Positions 44,988-55,316 of a stretch of DNA of 64,000 nt are shown here, piece after piece. Source of the stretch: Modestobacter versicolor. Lineage in GTDB: Bacteria; Actinomycetota; Actinomycetes; Mycobacteriales; Geodermatophilaceae. Location of the stretch: positions 1,674,001-1,738,000 of the forward strand of contig NZ_JACIBU010000001.1 in assembly GCF_014195485.1 (NCBI RefSeq), written 5' to 3'. The translations under genes were made by a program, and so were the position numbers. A model generated the notes under the pieces. The model did no database searches, was not told the DNA's origin, and saw only the letters and a list, made by a program, of their open reading frames with translations. The stretch's first letter is position 1, and the number at the start of each line of letters is the position of its first letter.

Positions 44988-46238
44988 TCAGCGGGTGTGG
45001 CCGGCCCCGGTGACGACGTAGGTGGTCGAGGTCAGCTCGGGCAGGCCCAGCGGACCACGGGCGTGCAGCTTCTGGGTGGAGATGCCGATCTCGGCGCCGA
45101 ACCCGAACTCGCCGCCGTCGGTGAACCGCGTCGAGGCGTTGACCAGCACCGCCGCGGCGTCGACCCCGGCCGTGAAGTCGCTGATCGCCCGCGCGGAGTC
45201 GGCCACGATCGCCTCGCTGTGCCCGGTGCCCCAGCGGGCGATGTGGTCCAGCGCCTGCGGCAGGTCGTCGACCACACGCACGGCCATGTCCATCGACAGG
45301 TACTCCGTGGCCCAGTCCTCGTCGGTCGCCGGGACGACACCGTCGTGCGCGGCCCGGGCGGCGCCGTCGCCGTGCAGGGTCACCCCCGACTCGGCCAGCG
45401 CAGACAGCAGCCGCGGCAGGAACGGGACGTCGCGGTGCACCAGCAGCGTCTCGGCGGAGTTGCAGACGCTCACCCGCGAGGTCTTGGCGTTGACCACGAT
45501 CGCCTCGGCCACCGCCGGGTCGGCCGAGGCGTCCACGTACACGTGGCAGTTGCCCACCCCGGTCTCGATCACCGGGACCGTCGACTCCTCGACGACGCGG
45601 GCGATCAGCGACGCGCCTCCGCGCGGGATCACCACGTCGACCAGCCCGCGGGCGTGCAGCAGCTCGCCCACCGACGCCCGGTCGGCGGGCAGCAGCGCGA
45701 TCGACCCGGCCGGCAGCCCGGCCTTCTCCGCGGCCTCGGTGAGCACGGCGACCAGGGCGGTGTTGGTGCGGTGCGCCGAGGCCGAGCCCCGCAGCAGTGC
45801 GGCGTTGCCGCTCTTGAGGCACAGACCGGCGGCGTCGACGGTGACGTTCGGCCGGGCCTCGTAGACGATCCCGACCACACCCAGCGGCACTCGGACCTGC
45901 CGCAGCTGCAGGCCGTTGGCCAGCGTCGAGCCGCGGACGACGTCGCCCACCGGGTCGGGCAGCGAGACGAGGTCGCGCAGCGCGTCGGCGACCCCGGCCA
46001 GCCGTGCGCGGTCCAGCCGGAGCCGGTCCAGCAGCGAGTCCGGTGTGCCCTCCGCGGCGGCGGCCTCGACGTCGGCGGCGTTGGCGGCGAGCACCTCGTC
46101 GGCCCGCTCGAGCAGCGCCTCGGCCATCGCGGCGAGCGCGGCGTCCTTGGTCTCGGTGGGCAGGGTGCGCAGCACGCGGGCGGCCTCGCGGGCGCGCGTC
46201 GCGGCGGCTCCGATCAGCGGGAGGTCAGCGGCGGACAC
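44988..46238 (-). CDS. proA: Gamma-glutamyl phosphate reductase ProA
   Basis: 416 residues. Second step of proline biosynthesis (gamma-glutamyl phosphate to glutamate-5-semialdehyde, NADPH). The catalytic Cys lies in [39 protein letters not shown] and GTGHSEAIV are family segments. GTG 46238. It is separated from proB by def and an acetyltransferase gene, all in the same direction, so still probably one transcript. Confidence 0.96.
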   Translation of the reverse strand: MSAADLPLIGAAATRAREAARVLRTLPTETKDAALAAMAEALLERADEVLAANAADVEAAAAEGTPDSLLDRLRLDRARLAGVADALRDLVSLPDPVGDVVRGSTLANGLQLRQVRVPLGVVGIVYEARPNVTVDAAGLCLKSGNAALLRGSASAHRTNTALVAVLTEAAEKAGLPAGSIALLPADRASVGELLHARGLVDVVIPRGGASLIARVVEESTVPVIETGVGNCHVYVDASADPAVAEAIVVNAKTSRVSVCNSAETLLVHRDVPFLPRLLSALAESGVTLHGDGAARAAHDGVVPATDEDWATEYLSMDMAVRVVDDLPQALDHIARWGTGHSEAIVADSARAISDFTAGVDAAAVLVNASTRFTDGGEFGFGAEIGISTQKLHARGPLGLPELTSTTYVVTGAGHTR

Positions 46239-46271
46239 GCATCGAGGCTACGCGGCAGCCGGCCCCGGGCA

Positions 46272-46868
46272 TCAGCCCGAGTGCCGGGCCAGGCGGTGCT
46301 GCAGCCGGTTGCGCACCGCCGGCCACTCGGCGTCGGTGATGGAGAAGACGACGGTGTCCCGCAGCGACCCGTCGGGCTGGCGGCGGTGGTTGCGCAGCAC
46401 GCCGTCCTGCTTGGCGCCGAGCGCGGCGATCGCGGTGCGCGACTGGGTGTTGTGCCAGTGCGTGCGGAACTCGACCGCCAGGCAGCCGAGCACGTCGAAG
46501 GCGTGCCCGAGCAGCAGCAGCTTGCTCTCGGTGTTGACCCCGGAGCGCTGCGCCGAGGCGGCGGTCCAGGTGTAGCCGATCTCCAGCCGCGGGGTCTCGG
46601 CGTCGACGTTGCAGTAGGTGGTCACGCCGACGACCGCGCCGGTGTCGTTGCGCCGCACGGTGAACGGCAGCATCGTGCCGGCGTCGCGCTGGGCGAGCTT
46701 GGCCTCGACGTCGGCCGCCATGCCCTCCCGGGTGGGCACCGAGGTGTACCAGAGCTCCCACAACCGGCCGTCCGACGCCGCGGTGGCCAGCGCGCCGGCG
46801 TGCTCGCGGCGCAGCGGCTCCAGCGTCACCACCTCACCGGCCAGCGTGACCGGCTGCAGGAACGCCAC
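46272..46868 (-). CDS. GNAT-family N-acetyltransferase (RimJ/RimL-like)
   Basis: 198 residues, one GNAT domain with LEIGYTWTAASAQRSGVNTESKLLLLGHAFDVLG, where the acetyl-CoA-binding helix QRSGVNTE replaces the classical Q/RxxGxG/A, as in RimJ/L relatives. Probably acetylates protein N termini or small molecules; placement directly after def (3-base gap) is suggestive of N-terminal protein processing but not proof. GTG 46868. Confidence 0.85.
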   Translation of the reverse strand: MAFLQPVTLAGEVVTLEPLRREHAGALATAASDGRLWELWYTSVPTREGMAADVEAKLAQRDAGTMLPFTVRRNDTGAVVGVTTYCNVDAETPRLEIGYTWTAASAQRSGVNTESKLLLLGHAFDVLGCLAVEFRTHWHNTQSRTAIAALGAKQDGVLRNHRRQPDGSLRDTVVFSITDAEWPAVRNRLQHRLARHSG

Positions 46869-46871
46869 GGC

Positions 46872-47351
46872 TCAGCTCCGCAGCGCGCGGAGGACGCTCT
46901 TGCGCGCCTCGCCGGTGAGCCGGTCGACGAAGAGCTTGCCGTCGAGGTGGTCGACCTCGTGCTGCAGGCAGCGGGCCAGCAGACCGCTGCCCTCGATCCG
47001 CAGCGGCTCGCCGTGCACGTCGAAGCCCTCGGCCACGCAGTGCATCGCGCGCACGGTCGGCGCGTAGATGTTCGGGATGGACAGGCAGCCCTCGTCGCCG
47101 TCCTGGGTCTCCTCGGACCGCTCGGTGATCGACGGGTTCACCAGGTGCCCGATGACCCCGTCGACGTTGTAGGAGAAGACCCGCAGGCCGACGCCGATCT
47201 GGGTGGCGGCGACCCCGGCGCGGCCGGGGTGGTCGACGGTCTCCTCCAGGTCGCGGACGAGAGCGGCGAGGTCCTTGTCGAAGGCGCGGATCGGATCGGC
47301 CGGCGTGCGCAGCACCGGGTCCCCGATCTCGCGGATGGGTCGCACAGTCAC
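46872..47351 (-). CDS. def: Peptide deformylase
   Basis: 159 residues. All three metal-site motifs are present: motif 1 GRAGVAATQIGV, motif 2 EGCLS (Cys ligand), motif 3 HEVDHLDG (two His ligands and catalytic Glu). Removes formyl from nascent N-terminal Met. GTG 47351. It lies between proB and a GNAT gene in the same orientation. Confidence 0.95.
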   Translation of the reverse strand: MTVRPIREIGDPVLRTPADPIRAFDKDLAALVRDLEETVDHPGRAGVAATQIGVGLRVFSYNVDGVIGHLVNPSITERSEETQDGDEGCLSIPNIYAPTVRAMHCVAEGFDVHGEPLRIEGSGLLARCLQHEVDHLDGKLFVDRLTGEARKSVLRALRS

Positions 47352-47445
47352 CGCGACAGTCTCTCAGCCGACCAGCACGCCGGTCGGCATCCACCCCCGG
47401 TCCGCTCCTCGCTCGCCGGCGCTCGCTGCGATGCTCCCGACGGTG

Positions 47446-48567
47446 TCAGCCGACGACGCGGCGCCCGACGAGCACCATCTCGTCGCGGTGCACCACCTCG
47501 CGGCGGTGCTCGGGGTCGAGGTCGGCGGTCTTGCGGCCCAGCAGGTCCGGCAGCTCGCGCGCGTCGTAGGCGACCAGGCCGCGGGCCACCACGGCGCCGT
47601 CCGGGCCGACCAGCTCGACCGGGTCGTCGGCGAGGAACTCCCCCGTCACCCCGGTGACCCCGGCGGCCAGCAGCGAGGCGTGCCGCTCGCGGACCGCGCG
47701 CACCGCGCCCTCGTCCAGCAGCAGCCGGCCGCGCGGCCGGCTGGCGTACCGCAGCCAGAACTGCCGGGCCGACGGCCGCCGCCCGGTCGGCGCGAAGAGC
47801 GTGCCGACCCGCTCGCCGGCCAGCGCCGCCGCGGCCTGCGCGGTCGACGTGACGACCACCGGCACCCCGGCGGCCGAGGCGATGAACGCCGCCTCGACCT
47901 TGGTGGCCATGCCGCCGGTGCCCACGCCGTTGCGGCTGGCCGAGCCCAGGGTCACCGCGGCGAGGTCCTCGGGCCCGTGCACGGTGTCCACCAGCTGGGC
48001 CGGTCCGCTGCGCGGGTCGCCGTCGTAGACGCCGTCGACGTCGGAGAGGAGCACCAGCGCGTCGGCGACGGCCACGTGCGCCACCAGTGCCGCCAGCCGG
48101 TCGTTGTCGCCGAAGCGGATCTCCTCGGTGGCCACGGTGTCGTTCTCGTTGACGATCGGGAGCACGCCCAGGGCCAGCAGCCGCTCGATCGTCTGCTGCG
48201 CGTTGCGGTAGTGGCTGCGCCGGGTGAGGTCGTCGGCGGTGAGCAGCACCTGGCCGACGGTCACCCCGTGCCCGGCGAAGGCGTCGGCGTAGGTCTGCAC
48301 CAGCCGCAGCTGCCCGACGCTGGCCGCGGCCTGGGCGGTGGCCAGGTCGCGCGGGCGGCCGGTCAGCGACAGCGGGGCCAGCCCGGCCGCGATCGCCCCG
48401 GAGGAGACCAGCACGACCTGCCGGCCGGCGGCCCGCAGCGCACCGAGGACGTCGACCAGCGCGCGCAGCCGGTCGACGTCCAGCCCGCCGGGCAGGGTCG
48501 TCAGCGACGACGACCCGACCTTGACCACCACCCGCTGCGCGGAGGCGATCTCCCCGCGCCCGCTCAC
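47446..48567 (-). CDS. proB: Glutamate 5-kinase ProB (with PUA domain)
   Basis: 373 residues. First step of proline synthesis. The kinase domain ([57 protein letters not shown]) is followed by a C-terminal PUA domain from about 285. GTG 48567 overlaps the obgE stop by four bases. Feedback inhibition by proline is known for the family. Confidence 0.95.
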   Translation of the reverse strand: MSGRGEIASAQRVVVKVGSSSLTTLPGGLDVDRLRALVDVLGALRAAGRQVVLVSSGAIAAGLAPLSLTGRPRDLATAQAAASVGQLRLVQTYADAFAGHGVTVGQVLLTADDLTRRSHYRNAQQTIERLLALGVLPIVNENDTVATEEIRFGDNDRLAALVAHVAVADALVLLSDVDGVYDGDPRSGPAQLVDTVHGPEDLAAVTLGSASRNGVGTGGMATKVEAAFIASAAGVPVVVTSTAQAAAALAGERVGTLFAPTGRRPSARQFWLRYASRPRGRLLLDEGAVRAVRERHASLLAAGVTGVTGEFLADDPVELVGPDGAVVARGLVAYDARELPDLLGRKTADLDPEHRREVVHRDEMVLVGRRVVG

Positions 48568-50051
48568 CGTTCGGGCGTGCCGTCGATGAGGTCGGCGTCG
48601 ATCCAGCCGTCCTCGGCCACCTCGTAGGGCAGCCGGCGGGCCTTCTTGGCCGCCAGCCGCTCGTCGGCGGAGAGCCGGTTGTTGTTCTCCAGCCGGGTGT
48701 CGGTGCCGCGGCCACCGAGGCCCGCGGTCTCCTCGACGGTGAGCGTGCCGGCCGGCAGCGTCGGCTCCCAGTCGAAGGTGACGTCGCCGACGGTGATCGC
48801 GTCGCCCGGCACGGCGCCGGCCTTGGCCAGCCCCTCCTCGACGCCGAGCCGGTTGAGCCGGTCGGCGAGGTAGCCCACGGCCTCGTCGTTGTTGAAGTCG
48901 GTCTGCCGGATCCACCGCTCGGGCCGGGTGCCGCGGACCAGCCAGCCGCCGGTGCGCGGGTCGGGCTCGACGGTGAAGCCGTCGTCGTTGGCCGCGCGCG
49001 GGGTGAGGGTGATCCGCACCGGCTCCACCTCGGGCATCGAGGCCCGGTACTGCTCGACCTCGCGGGCCAGCGCGAAGCCCAGCTGGTCCAGCCCCTCGTG
49101 GGTGGCCACGCTGACCGGGAAGACCTGCAGCCCGCGCGCCTCCAGGGTCTCGCGCACCAGGTCGACCAGCTCGCGGCCGTCCGGGACGTCGATCTTGTTG
49201 AGCACGGCGATCCGCAACCGGCTCACCAGGTCCAGCTCGTCGCCGCCGTACTCGCGCAGCTCGTGCTCGAGCGCCACGATGTCGCTCTCCGGGTCGCGCC
49301 CGGGCTCCATCGTCGCCATGTCGACCACGTGCACGAGCACGGCGCAGCGCTCGACGTGCCGCAGGAACTGCAGCCCGAGTCCCTTGCCGGTGGACGCGCC
49401 GGGGATCAGCCCGGGGACGTCGGCCATCGTGTACGTGACGTCGCCGGAGCGGACCACGCCCAGCTGCGGCACCAGCGTGGTGAACGGGTAGTCGGCGATC
49501 TTCGGCCGGGCCGCCGACATCGCCGCGACCAGCGAGGACTTGCCCGCTGAGGGGTACCCGACCAGGCCGACGTCGGCGATGCTCTTCAGCTCGAGGACGG
49601 CGTCCACCGACTCGCCGGGTTCACCGAGCAGCGCGAAGCCGGGGGCCTTGCGGCGGGCGTTGGCCAGCGCGGCGTTGCCGAGCCCGCCCTTGCCGCCGTG
49701 GGCGAGGACGAGGCGGGTGCCGGCGCCCATCAGGTCGGCGACGACCTCGCCGCCGACGGAGACGACGGTGCCCGGGGGGACGCGGAGCACCCGGTCCTCG
49801 CCGCGGCCACCGTTCTTGTAGTCCCCGGCCGCCTGCTTGCCGTTGCCGGCCTTCTGGTGCGGGGAGTGGTGGAAGTCGAGCAGGGTGTGCACGTTCGGGT
49901 CGACCTCGAGGACGACGTCGCCGCCGTCACCGCCGTTGCCCCCGTCGGGGCCACCCAGCGGCTTGAACTTCTCGCGGTGGACCGAGCTGACCCCGTGTGA
50001 CCCGTTGCCCGCGGTCACGTGCACCGTGACGCGGTCGACGAAAGCGGCCAT
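48564..50051 (-). CDS. obgE: Obg/CgtA ribosome-assembly GTPase
   Basis: 495 residues, long as in actinobacteria. The Gly-rich Obg fold ([19 protein letters not shown]) comes first, then a G domain ([28 protein letters not shown]), and an OCT domain with acidic C terminus (about 370-495). Needed for 50S maturation and stringent-response control. ATG 50051. It follows the rplU-rpmA terminator; overlaps proB. Confidence 0.97.
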   Translation of the reverse strand: MAAFVDRVTVHVTAGNGSHGVSSVHREKFKPLGGPDGGNGGDGGDVVLEVDPNVHTLLDFHHSPHQKAGNGKQAAGDYKNGGRGEDRVLRVPPGTVVSVGGEVVADLMGAGTRLVLAHGGKGGLGNAALANARRKAPGFALLGEPGESVDAVLELKSIADVGLVGYPSAGKSSLVAAMSAARPKIADYPFTTLVPQLGVVRSGDVTYTMADVPGLIPGASTGKGLGLQFLRHVERCAVLVHVVDMATMEPGRDPESDIVALEHELREYGGDELDLVSRLRIAVLNKIDVPDGRELVDLVRETLEARGLQVFPVSVATHEGLDQLGFALAREVEQYRASMPEVEPVRITLTPRAANDDGFTVEPDPRTGGWLVRGTRPERWIRQTDFNNDEAVGYLADRLNRLGVEEGLAKAGAVPGDAITVGDVTFDWEPTLPAGTLTVEETAGLGGRGTDTRLENNNRLSADERLAAKKARRLPYEVAEDGWIDADLIDGTPER

Positions 50052-50094
50052 GATCGCCGCCTCTCTGCGCTACGGCCGAACTGGTGAATGGGAA

Positions 50095-50129
50095 ACGGGT
50101 GGCGGCGCCAGATCGGCGCCGCCACCCGT
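50095..50129 (-). terminator. rplU-rpmA terminator
   Basis: ACGGGTGGCGGCGCC, loop AGATC, exact complement (15 bp). On the minus strand it is followed by TTTCCC. It stands between the rpmA stop (50172) and obgE start (50051). Confidence 0.88.
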
Positions 50130-50171
50130 CGAAGTTGCTGTTCTCCTCAGCCCTCGTCGGGCCGGAGAGCC

Positions 50172-50447
50172 TTACGCGGAGACGGTCTCGCGGGCCGGGA
50201 CGGCCGAGATCGCGACCTCGCGGCGTCCGCGGCGGAACCCGAAGGTCACCGCACCCGGGACGAGCGCGAACAGCGTGTCGTCCTTGCCGCGGCCGACGCC
50301 GAGACCCGGGTGGAAGTGGGTGCCGCGCTGGCGGACGATGATCTCGCCCGCCTTGACGACCTGGCCGCCGAAGCGCTTCACGCCGAGGCGCTGGGCGTTC
50401 GAGTCGCGACCGTTGCGGGACGACGATGCGCCCTTCTTGTGTGCCAT
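50172..50447 (-). CDS. rpmA: 50S ribosomal protein L27
   Basis: 91 residues, starting [22 protein letters not shown] as usual in species without the N-terminal cleavage extension, with [21 protein letters not shown] in the core. L27 reaches the peptidyl-transferase centre. ATG 50447; seven bases after the rplU stop. Confidence 0.98.
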   Translation of the reverse strand: MAHKKGASSSRNGRDSNAQRLGVKRFGGQVVKAGEIIVRQRGTHFHPGLGVGRGKDDTLFALVPGAVTFGFRRGRREVAISAVPARETVSA

Positions 50448-50454
50448 GTCGTCG

Positions 50455-50769
50455 TCAGCCCTTCGTGATGTCGCGGACCACGACGCTGGTCAGGGGCTGA
50501 CGGTGCCCCTGCCGCTTGTGGTAGCCCGTCTTGTTCTTGAACTTGTGGATGTGGATCTTCGGGCCCTTGCCGTGCTCGACGATCTCGCCGGTCACGGTCA
50601 CGGCCGCGAGCGCCTGCGCGTCGGTGGTGACGGTGTCGCCGTCGACCAGCAGGATTGCCGGGAGGGTGACGGTGTCACCGGCCTCCCCGCTCAGGCGGTT
50701 GATGGTGAACGTGTCACCGACACCCACCTTGTGCTGCGTTCCACCGGCCTTGACGACTGCGTACACCAC
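50455..50769 (-). CDS. rplU: 50S ribosomal protein L21
   Basis: 104 residues, with [17 protein letters not shown] at the start and [18 protein letters not shown] near the end (23S rRNA-binding). Two GTG codons stand in tandem (50769 and 50766); the first is used here, the second gives the usual YAVV start. A large stem-loop (50837-50905) lies about 70 bases upstream. Confidence 0.97.
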   Translation of the reverse strand: MVYAVVKAGGTQHKVGVGDTFTINRLSGEAGDTVTLPAILLVDGDTVTTDAQALAAVTVTGEIVEHGKGPKIHIHKFKNKTGYHKRQGHRQPLTSVVVRDITKG

Positions 50770-50836
50770 TGACTCCTCGATCGGTCTCTACAGATCCAGC
50801 ACTGTGTCCTGCGCACATCCCGGCGCGCGGCCGAGT

Positions 50837-50905
50837 GCTGGACGGGTTGCCTGCCGACGTGACGCACCACCTGGTGGCCTGTCGTTGCGCAGCAACCCGT
50901 CCAGC
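50837..50905 (-). promoter_or_regulatory. Large stem-loop between rne and rplU (rne terminator or rplU leader)
   Basis: GCTGGACGGGTTGC (50837-50850) pairs perfectly with 50892-50905; the 41-base interior contains a second small palindrome CACCA-CC-TGGTG. It lies 64 bases downstream of the rne stop and 68 bases upstream of rplU. It may terminate rne, or form a structured leader for autoregulation of L21; sequence alone does not decide. Confidence 0.55.
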
Positions 50906-50969
50906 GTACCCGAGCCCGGAGGCCGGGGTCGAACCGCGTGCGGACGGCGCGGTCCGCGCCGTCCTCCTG

Positions 50970-53900
50970 CTACTGGGCCGGGGGCCCCGCCGGGCGGGAC
51001 GCCGCCCGGCGACGCCGGGGACGGGCCACCGGAGGGGCGTCCTCGGCGACCGGCTCGGCGACCGGCTGCGGCGCGACGACCACGGCCGGCGCGGGCTGCG
51101 GGTCGGCGACCGACGGCTGCTCGACGACGGGCAGGTCCTCGGCGACGGCCGGCTCCACCGGCGCCTCGACGACCGGCTCGACCACCTCGGCGGCCGGCTC
51201 GACCGCCTCGACGACCGGCTCCGCCGCATCGACGACCGGGGACTCGGCGAGGTCGCCGGGCGTCCCGGCGATCTCCGCGGCCAGCAGCGTGTCGGGCGTC
51301 GGCCGCTCGACCGGCTCCTCGACGGCCGCGGCCGCGACGGGCGCGGTCTCGACCGGAGCGGTGTCGACGGTCGGGTCCTGGAGCGCGGCCGGCTCCTCGG
51401 CGACGACGACGGCGGTCTCGCCCGCGGGCAGCACCTCGTCGTCGGCGGCGTCGGTGCCGGCCTCCTCGTCCCGGCCGGCGGCGAGCACCGCGGCGTCCTC
51501 GGCGGCCCGCGCCTCACCGGACTGACCGCGACCGCGGCGTCCCCGGCTGCGGCGGCCGCTGCGGCCCTCCCCCGCGGCCGGCTCCGGCGTCTCGGCGCTC
51601 TCGCCGGTCTCCGGCTCCTCGACCGTGGCCTCGGTGGCCTCCACGGCGTCCCGGCGCGGCTGGTCGCCGCGGCCGTTGCCGGCGTCCCGGCCACCGTTGT
51701 CCTTGCCGCCGTTGTCCTTGCCACCGCCCGAGTCGGCACCGCGGTTGCGTCCGCCGCCGTTGCCGCCGCCGGAGTTGCCCCCGCCGCCGTTGCCACCGGC
51801 GCCGCCGTTGCGCTTCTTGTCGTCCACCGGGTCCAGGTGCACCAGCACGCCGCGGCCGCGGCAGTGCTCGCACGGCTCGGAGAAGACCTCGAGCAGGCCC
51901 TGGCCGACCCGCTTGCGGGTCATCTGCACCAGGCCCAGCGAGGTGACCTCGGCGACCTGGTGCTTGGTGCGGTCGCGGCCCAGGCACTCGGTGAGCCGGC
52001 GCAGCACGAGGTCGCGGTTGCTCTCCAGGACCATGTCGATGAAGTCGATGACGATGATCCCGCCGATGTCGCGCAGCCGGAGCTGGCGGACGATCTCCTC
52101 GGCGGCCTCGATGTTGTTGCGGGTGACGGTCTGCTCGAGGTTGCCGCCGGACCCGACGAACTTGCCGGTGTTGACGTCGACGACCGTCATCGCCTCGGTG
52201 CGGTCGATGACCAGCGAGCCACCGGAGGGCAGCCAGACCTTGCGGTCCAGGGCCTTCATCAGCTGCTCGTCGATGCGCAGGTCGCGGAAGACGTCGCCGG
52301 TGCCGGCGTAGCGCTGCAGCCGCTCGGACAGCTCCGGGGAGACGTGCGCGACGTAGGCCTCGACGGTGTCCCAGGCGTCGTCGCCCTGCACGACCAGCCG
52401 CTTGAAGTCCTCGTTGAAGACGTCGCGGATCACCCGGATCGCCAGGTCGGGCTCGCCGTAGAGCAGCGTCGGGGCAGATGAGGTCGAGGAGGCCTTGGTC
52501 TGGATGACCTCCCACTGCGCCTGCAGCCGGGCGACGTCGCGGGTGAGCTCCTCCTCCGAGGCGCCCTCCGCGGCCGTGCGGATGATGACGCCGGCGTCCT
52601 CGGGGACGATCTTCTTGAGGATGTCCTTGAGCCGCTGGCGCTCCTTGTCCGGGAGCTTGCGGCTGATGCCGGTCATCGAGCCACCGGGCACGTAGACCAG
52701 GAACCGGCCGGGCAGGTTCACCTGCTGGGTCAGCCGGGCGCCCTTGTGGCCGATCGGGTCCTTGGTCACCTGGACCAGGACCTTGTCGCCGGACTTCAGC
52801 GCGGTCTCGATCGAGCGGGACTTGCCGGACAGCCCGGCGGCGTCCCAGTTGACCTCGCCGGCGTACAGGACGGCGTTGCGGCCCTTGCCGATGTCGACGA
52901 ACGCCGCCTCCATGCTCGGCAGCACGTTCTGCACGCGGCCGAGGTAGACGTTGCCGGCGAAGGACGTGGCCTGGGCCTGGGTGACGTAGTGCTCGACCAG
53001 GACGTCGTCCTCGAGGACGGCGATCTGGGTGCGCTCGCCCTGCTGGCGGATGACCATGGCGCGGTCGACGGCCTCGCGGCGGGCCAGGAACTCCGACTCG
53101 GACAGGATCGGGGCGCGCTTGCGGCCGCCGTCCCGGCCCTCGCGGCGGCGCTGGCGCTTGGCCTCCAGCCGGGTCGACCCGGCCACGCCGCGGACGTCGT
53201 CGTCGCTGGAGGTGCGGCCGTTGCGGCCGGCGCGCTCGGGGCGGTCGTCGTCGTCGGCGGTCTCCTCGGCACCACCCTCGGCGCTGCTCCCCCGGCGACG
53301 GCGGCGGCGACGCCGGCGGGTGCTCGAGCCCGCGCCACCCTCGGCGGTGTCGTCGTCCTCGTCGTCGTCGCTCTCGGCACCCTCGGCGGCGGAGGTCTCC
53401 TCGGCGTCCTCGGCGGCGTCCGGACCGGCGCCGGCCGGGACGTCGGTCTCGTCGTCGCCCTCGACGTCGCCGGAGTCCTCACCGGTGCGGCCACGGCCGC
53501 GACCGCGACGGCCCCGGCGGCGGCGACGGCTGCCGGAGGCACCGCCGTCCTCGCCGTCCCGGTCGTCGGCGTCGTCCAGGTCGCGGTCGGCGTCGCGGTC
53601 GGCGTCCCGGTCGGCGTCGCGGTCGTCAACGTCGGTGGCCCCGACCTCCTCGACCTCGTCGACCTCGACCGGCTCGACGGGGGCCTCCACCACGTCCCGG
53701 CGGCGGCCGCGGTTGCGGCCGCGCGGCGGGGCCGGCTCGTCGACCTGCTCGACCTCGGCGGCCGGGCTCTCGTCGAGCTCGACCGGGGACTCGGCGGGGC
53801 GGCGGCTGCGCCGGCGCGGCGGGGGCGCGGCGTCGGGCTCGGGGGCCACGAACGACACGAAGGCGGGGACGACCGGGGCCACCGGGGCGGGGGCCGGGGC

Positions 53901-54278
53901 GACCGACTCGGGGTCGGCCGGCAGCGCGGGCCGGGTCGCCCGGCGGCGCGGCCGGGCGGTCACGGCGGTGGGCTCGGGCGAGCTGAACTGCGCACCGAAG
54001 CGGGGCAGCTCGGTGTCGGTGTCGGGCATGGGGGTCGGCGCCGGGTTCTCCAGGACGACCGCCTCGTCCTCGGCCTCGCCGTCGGCCTCCTCGTCGTCCT
54101 CGGGGGTCACCGGGCCGGCCGGGACGACGTCCTCGTCGTCCGCGGTGGCGTCGATCGCCGGGTCCGGCTCGCCGGCCGGGGCCGTGCCGGGCTGCTCGTC
54201 GGGAGCCGCGGCCCCCTCGGGCGGGGTGCCGTCCACCGTGGTGTCGGCGCTGGTGTCGCTGTCGATGCGGTCGGCCAC
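50970..54278 (-). CDS. rne: Ribonuclease E/G
   Basis: 1102 residues. The endonuclease core (about 420-850) has an S1-type RNA-binding region (YLGRVQNVLPSMEAAFVDIG), catalytic Asp residues in VVDVNTGKF and VIDFIDM, and the Zn-link CEHC for tetramer assembly. Unlike the E. coli enzyme, a long acidic N-terminal arm (about 1-400, with DADR repeats) precedes the core, and an Asn/Gly-rich plus Glu/Val/Pro-rich disordered arm follows, as in actinobacterial RNase E. Roles: mRNA decay, rRNA maturation. GTG 54278. Confidence 0.95.
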   Translation of the reverse strand: MADRIDSDTSADTTVDGTPPEGAAAPDEQPGTAPAGEPDPAIDATADDEDVVPAGPVTPEDDEEADGEAEDEAVVLENPAPTPMPDTDTELPRFGAQFSSPEPTAVTARPRRRATRPALPADPESVAPAPAPVAPVVPAFVSFVAPEPDAAPPPRRRSRRPAESPVELDESPAAEVEQVDEPAPPRGRNRGRRRDVVEAPVEPVEVDEVEEVGATDVDDRDADRDADRDADRDLDDADDRDGEDGGASGSRRRRRGRRGRGRGRTGEDSGDVEGDDETDVPAGAGPDAAEDAEETSAAEGAESDDDEDDDTAEGGAGSSTRRRRRRRRRGSSAEGGAEETADDDDRPERAGRNGRTSSDDDVRGVAGSTRLEAKRQRRREGRDGGRKRAPILSESEFLARREAVDRAMVIRQQGERTQIAVLEDDVLVEHYVTQAQATSFAGNVYLGRVQNVLPSMEAAFVDIGKGRNAVLYAGEVNWDAAGLSGKSRSIETALKSGDKVLVQVTKDPIGHKGARLTQQVNLPGRFLVYVPGGSMTGISRKLPDKERQRLKDILKKIVPEDAGVIIRTAAEGASEEELTRDVARLQAQWEVIQTKASSTSSAPTLLYGEPDLAIRVIRDVFNEDFKRLVVQGDDAWDTVEAYVAHVSPELSERLQRYAGTGDVFRDLRIDEQLMKALDRKVWLPSGGSLVIDRTEAMTVVDVNTGKFVGSGGNLEQTVTRNNIEAAEEIVRQLRLRDIGGIIVIDFIDMVLESNRDLVLRRLTECLGRDRTKHQVAEVTSLGLVQMTRKRVGQGLLEVFSEPCEHCRGRGVLVHLDPVDDKKRNGGAGGNGGGGNSGGGNGGGRNRGADSGGGKDNGGKDNGGRDAGNGRGDQPRRDAVEATEATVEEPETGESAETPEPAAGEGRSGRRSRGRRGRGQSGEARAAEDAAVLAAGRDEEAGTDAADDEVLPAGETAVVVAEEPAALQDPTVDTAPVETAPVAAAAVEEPVERPTPDTLLAAEIAGTPGDLAESPVVDAAEPVVEAVEPAAEVVEPVVEAPVEPAVAEDLPVVEQPSVADPQPAPAVVVAPQPVAEPVAEDAPPVARPRRRRAASRPAGPPAQ
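53577..53634. repeat. 12-base tandem repeat encoding (Asp-Ala-Asp-Arg)n in rne
   Basis: Tandem 12-base units (plus strand TCGCGGTCGGCG and one-base variants) encode DADRDADRDADRD in the acidic N-terminal arm of RNase E. In-frame copy-number change by slippage is plausible. Confidence 0.75.
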
Positions 54279-54548
54279 GAAGGGCTCGCCTCCTGTGCGT
54301 CCCCGGGCGCCGATCGTCTCCGACTGGCGGCCGCGCAGGAACGCGGGTTGGGCGGTCGGGGCGGGCCGCGGGATGCGGCTCTGATGCCCCTTCCGCGAAG
54401 TCTGGGTCGCGCCCCGGCCGGTGCGGCTGGGGCCCGGTGGTGCAGCGTGCTGTGCGGGTGGTGCCGGCGGAGCAAGATCGGGGTGGTGCGCTCGCCACGG
54501 CTGGCAGACGTGGCGCGGACGACGCCCGGCGCATCCGGCTCCGCCGGA

Positions 54549-55316
54549 TCAGACCTGCGCGGGCTCCCCCTGGCAGCGGGAGCTGGTCACGCGGTCGGGC
54601 CCGAGCGGATCGGCGACGTCACCGCTGTCGTCGAGCCGGCCCTGCGCCTCACGCACGGCCCGGGGGGGCAACGGCGGGTGCAGGTCGGCGACGGCAGCCA
54701 GAGCAGCCATCACGTCATCCGGTCGAACGGTCGGCGTGAGCTGCCGTACGACCACCTGCAGTATGGCACAACCTGCCTCAACGGCCACCGCCGCACGGAC
54801 GACTGCCTCGCGTGCGTCGACGTCCCGGGTGCCGTTCTTGGTGCGCTTGGCGACCAGCACGACGTCGCGGGCCAGGAAGGCCTGGACGGCGGCGGAGAGC
54901 TCGTCGGCGTCGACGCCGGGCAGGTCGATCCGCCAGCGGGTGGCGTCGAGCCGGTCGGCCAGCGAACCGCTGCCCTCGACGGCCTCGACGCACTCCAGGA
55001 CGTCGATGCCCGGCGGCAGCGAGGCGTCGAGCGCGGCCCGCACCTGCTCCGGGTCGCGGCGCTCGGACAGCCCGATCTCGAAGTACTCCGCCTCCGAGGC
55101 CGCACCGGTGGGCGCCGCCCCCATGTAGGAGATCTTCGGGTGCGGGCTGAACCCGGCCGAGAACGCCATCGGCACCTGCGACCGGCGCAGCGCCCGCTCC
55201 AGCGCCCGCGCCAGGTCGCGGTGCGAGGCGAAGCGCAGCGGCCCGCGCTTGGTGTACCGCAGCCGCAGCCGCTGGACGGTCGGCGGCGGCGGGGGCCCGT
55301 CGGGCTGCCTGGCCAT
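54549..55316 (-). CDS. TIGR03936-family (DUF2344) protein, radical-SAM linked
   Basis: 255 residues, one DUF2344 domain: RLRYTKRGPLRFASHRDLARALERALRRS and FSAGFSPHPKISYMGAAPTG. Function unknown; it is nearly always next to, or fused with, the TIGR03960 radical SAM protein, as here (stop/start share one base at 55316). The pair is widely placed upstream of rne in actinobacteria, hinting at a tRNA or rRNA modification role. ATG 55316. Confidence 0.9.
   Translation of the reverse strand: MARQPDGPPPPPTVQRLRLRYTKRGPLRFASHRDLARALERALRRSQVPMAFSAGFSPHPKISYMGAAPTGAASEAEYFEIGLSERRDPEQVRAALDASLPPGIDVLECVEAVEGSGSLADRLDATRWRIDLPGVDADELSAAVQAFLARDVVLVAKRTKNGTRDVDAREAVVRAAVAVEAGCAILQVVVRQLTPTVRPDDVMAALAAVADLHPPLPPRAVREAQGRLDDSGDVADPLGPDRVTSSRCQGEPAQV

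Noticed and set aside
44067-47657. 1196-codon plus-strand ORF opposite moxR, proA and def
   Set aside because: It covers three well-recognised genes on the other strand and has no recognisable domain or ribosome-binding site.
50884-50896. GTTGCGCAGCAAC, also present at 58831-58843, resembling MarR-type operators
   Set aside because: One copy is part of the large rne/rplU stem, the other lies inside a coding sequence; two chance occurrences of a short palindrome are plausible.
53581-53626. Regular 12-base repeats resembling a CRISPR-like array
   Set aside because: There are no spacers; the units are contiguous and in frame within rne.
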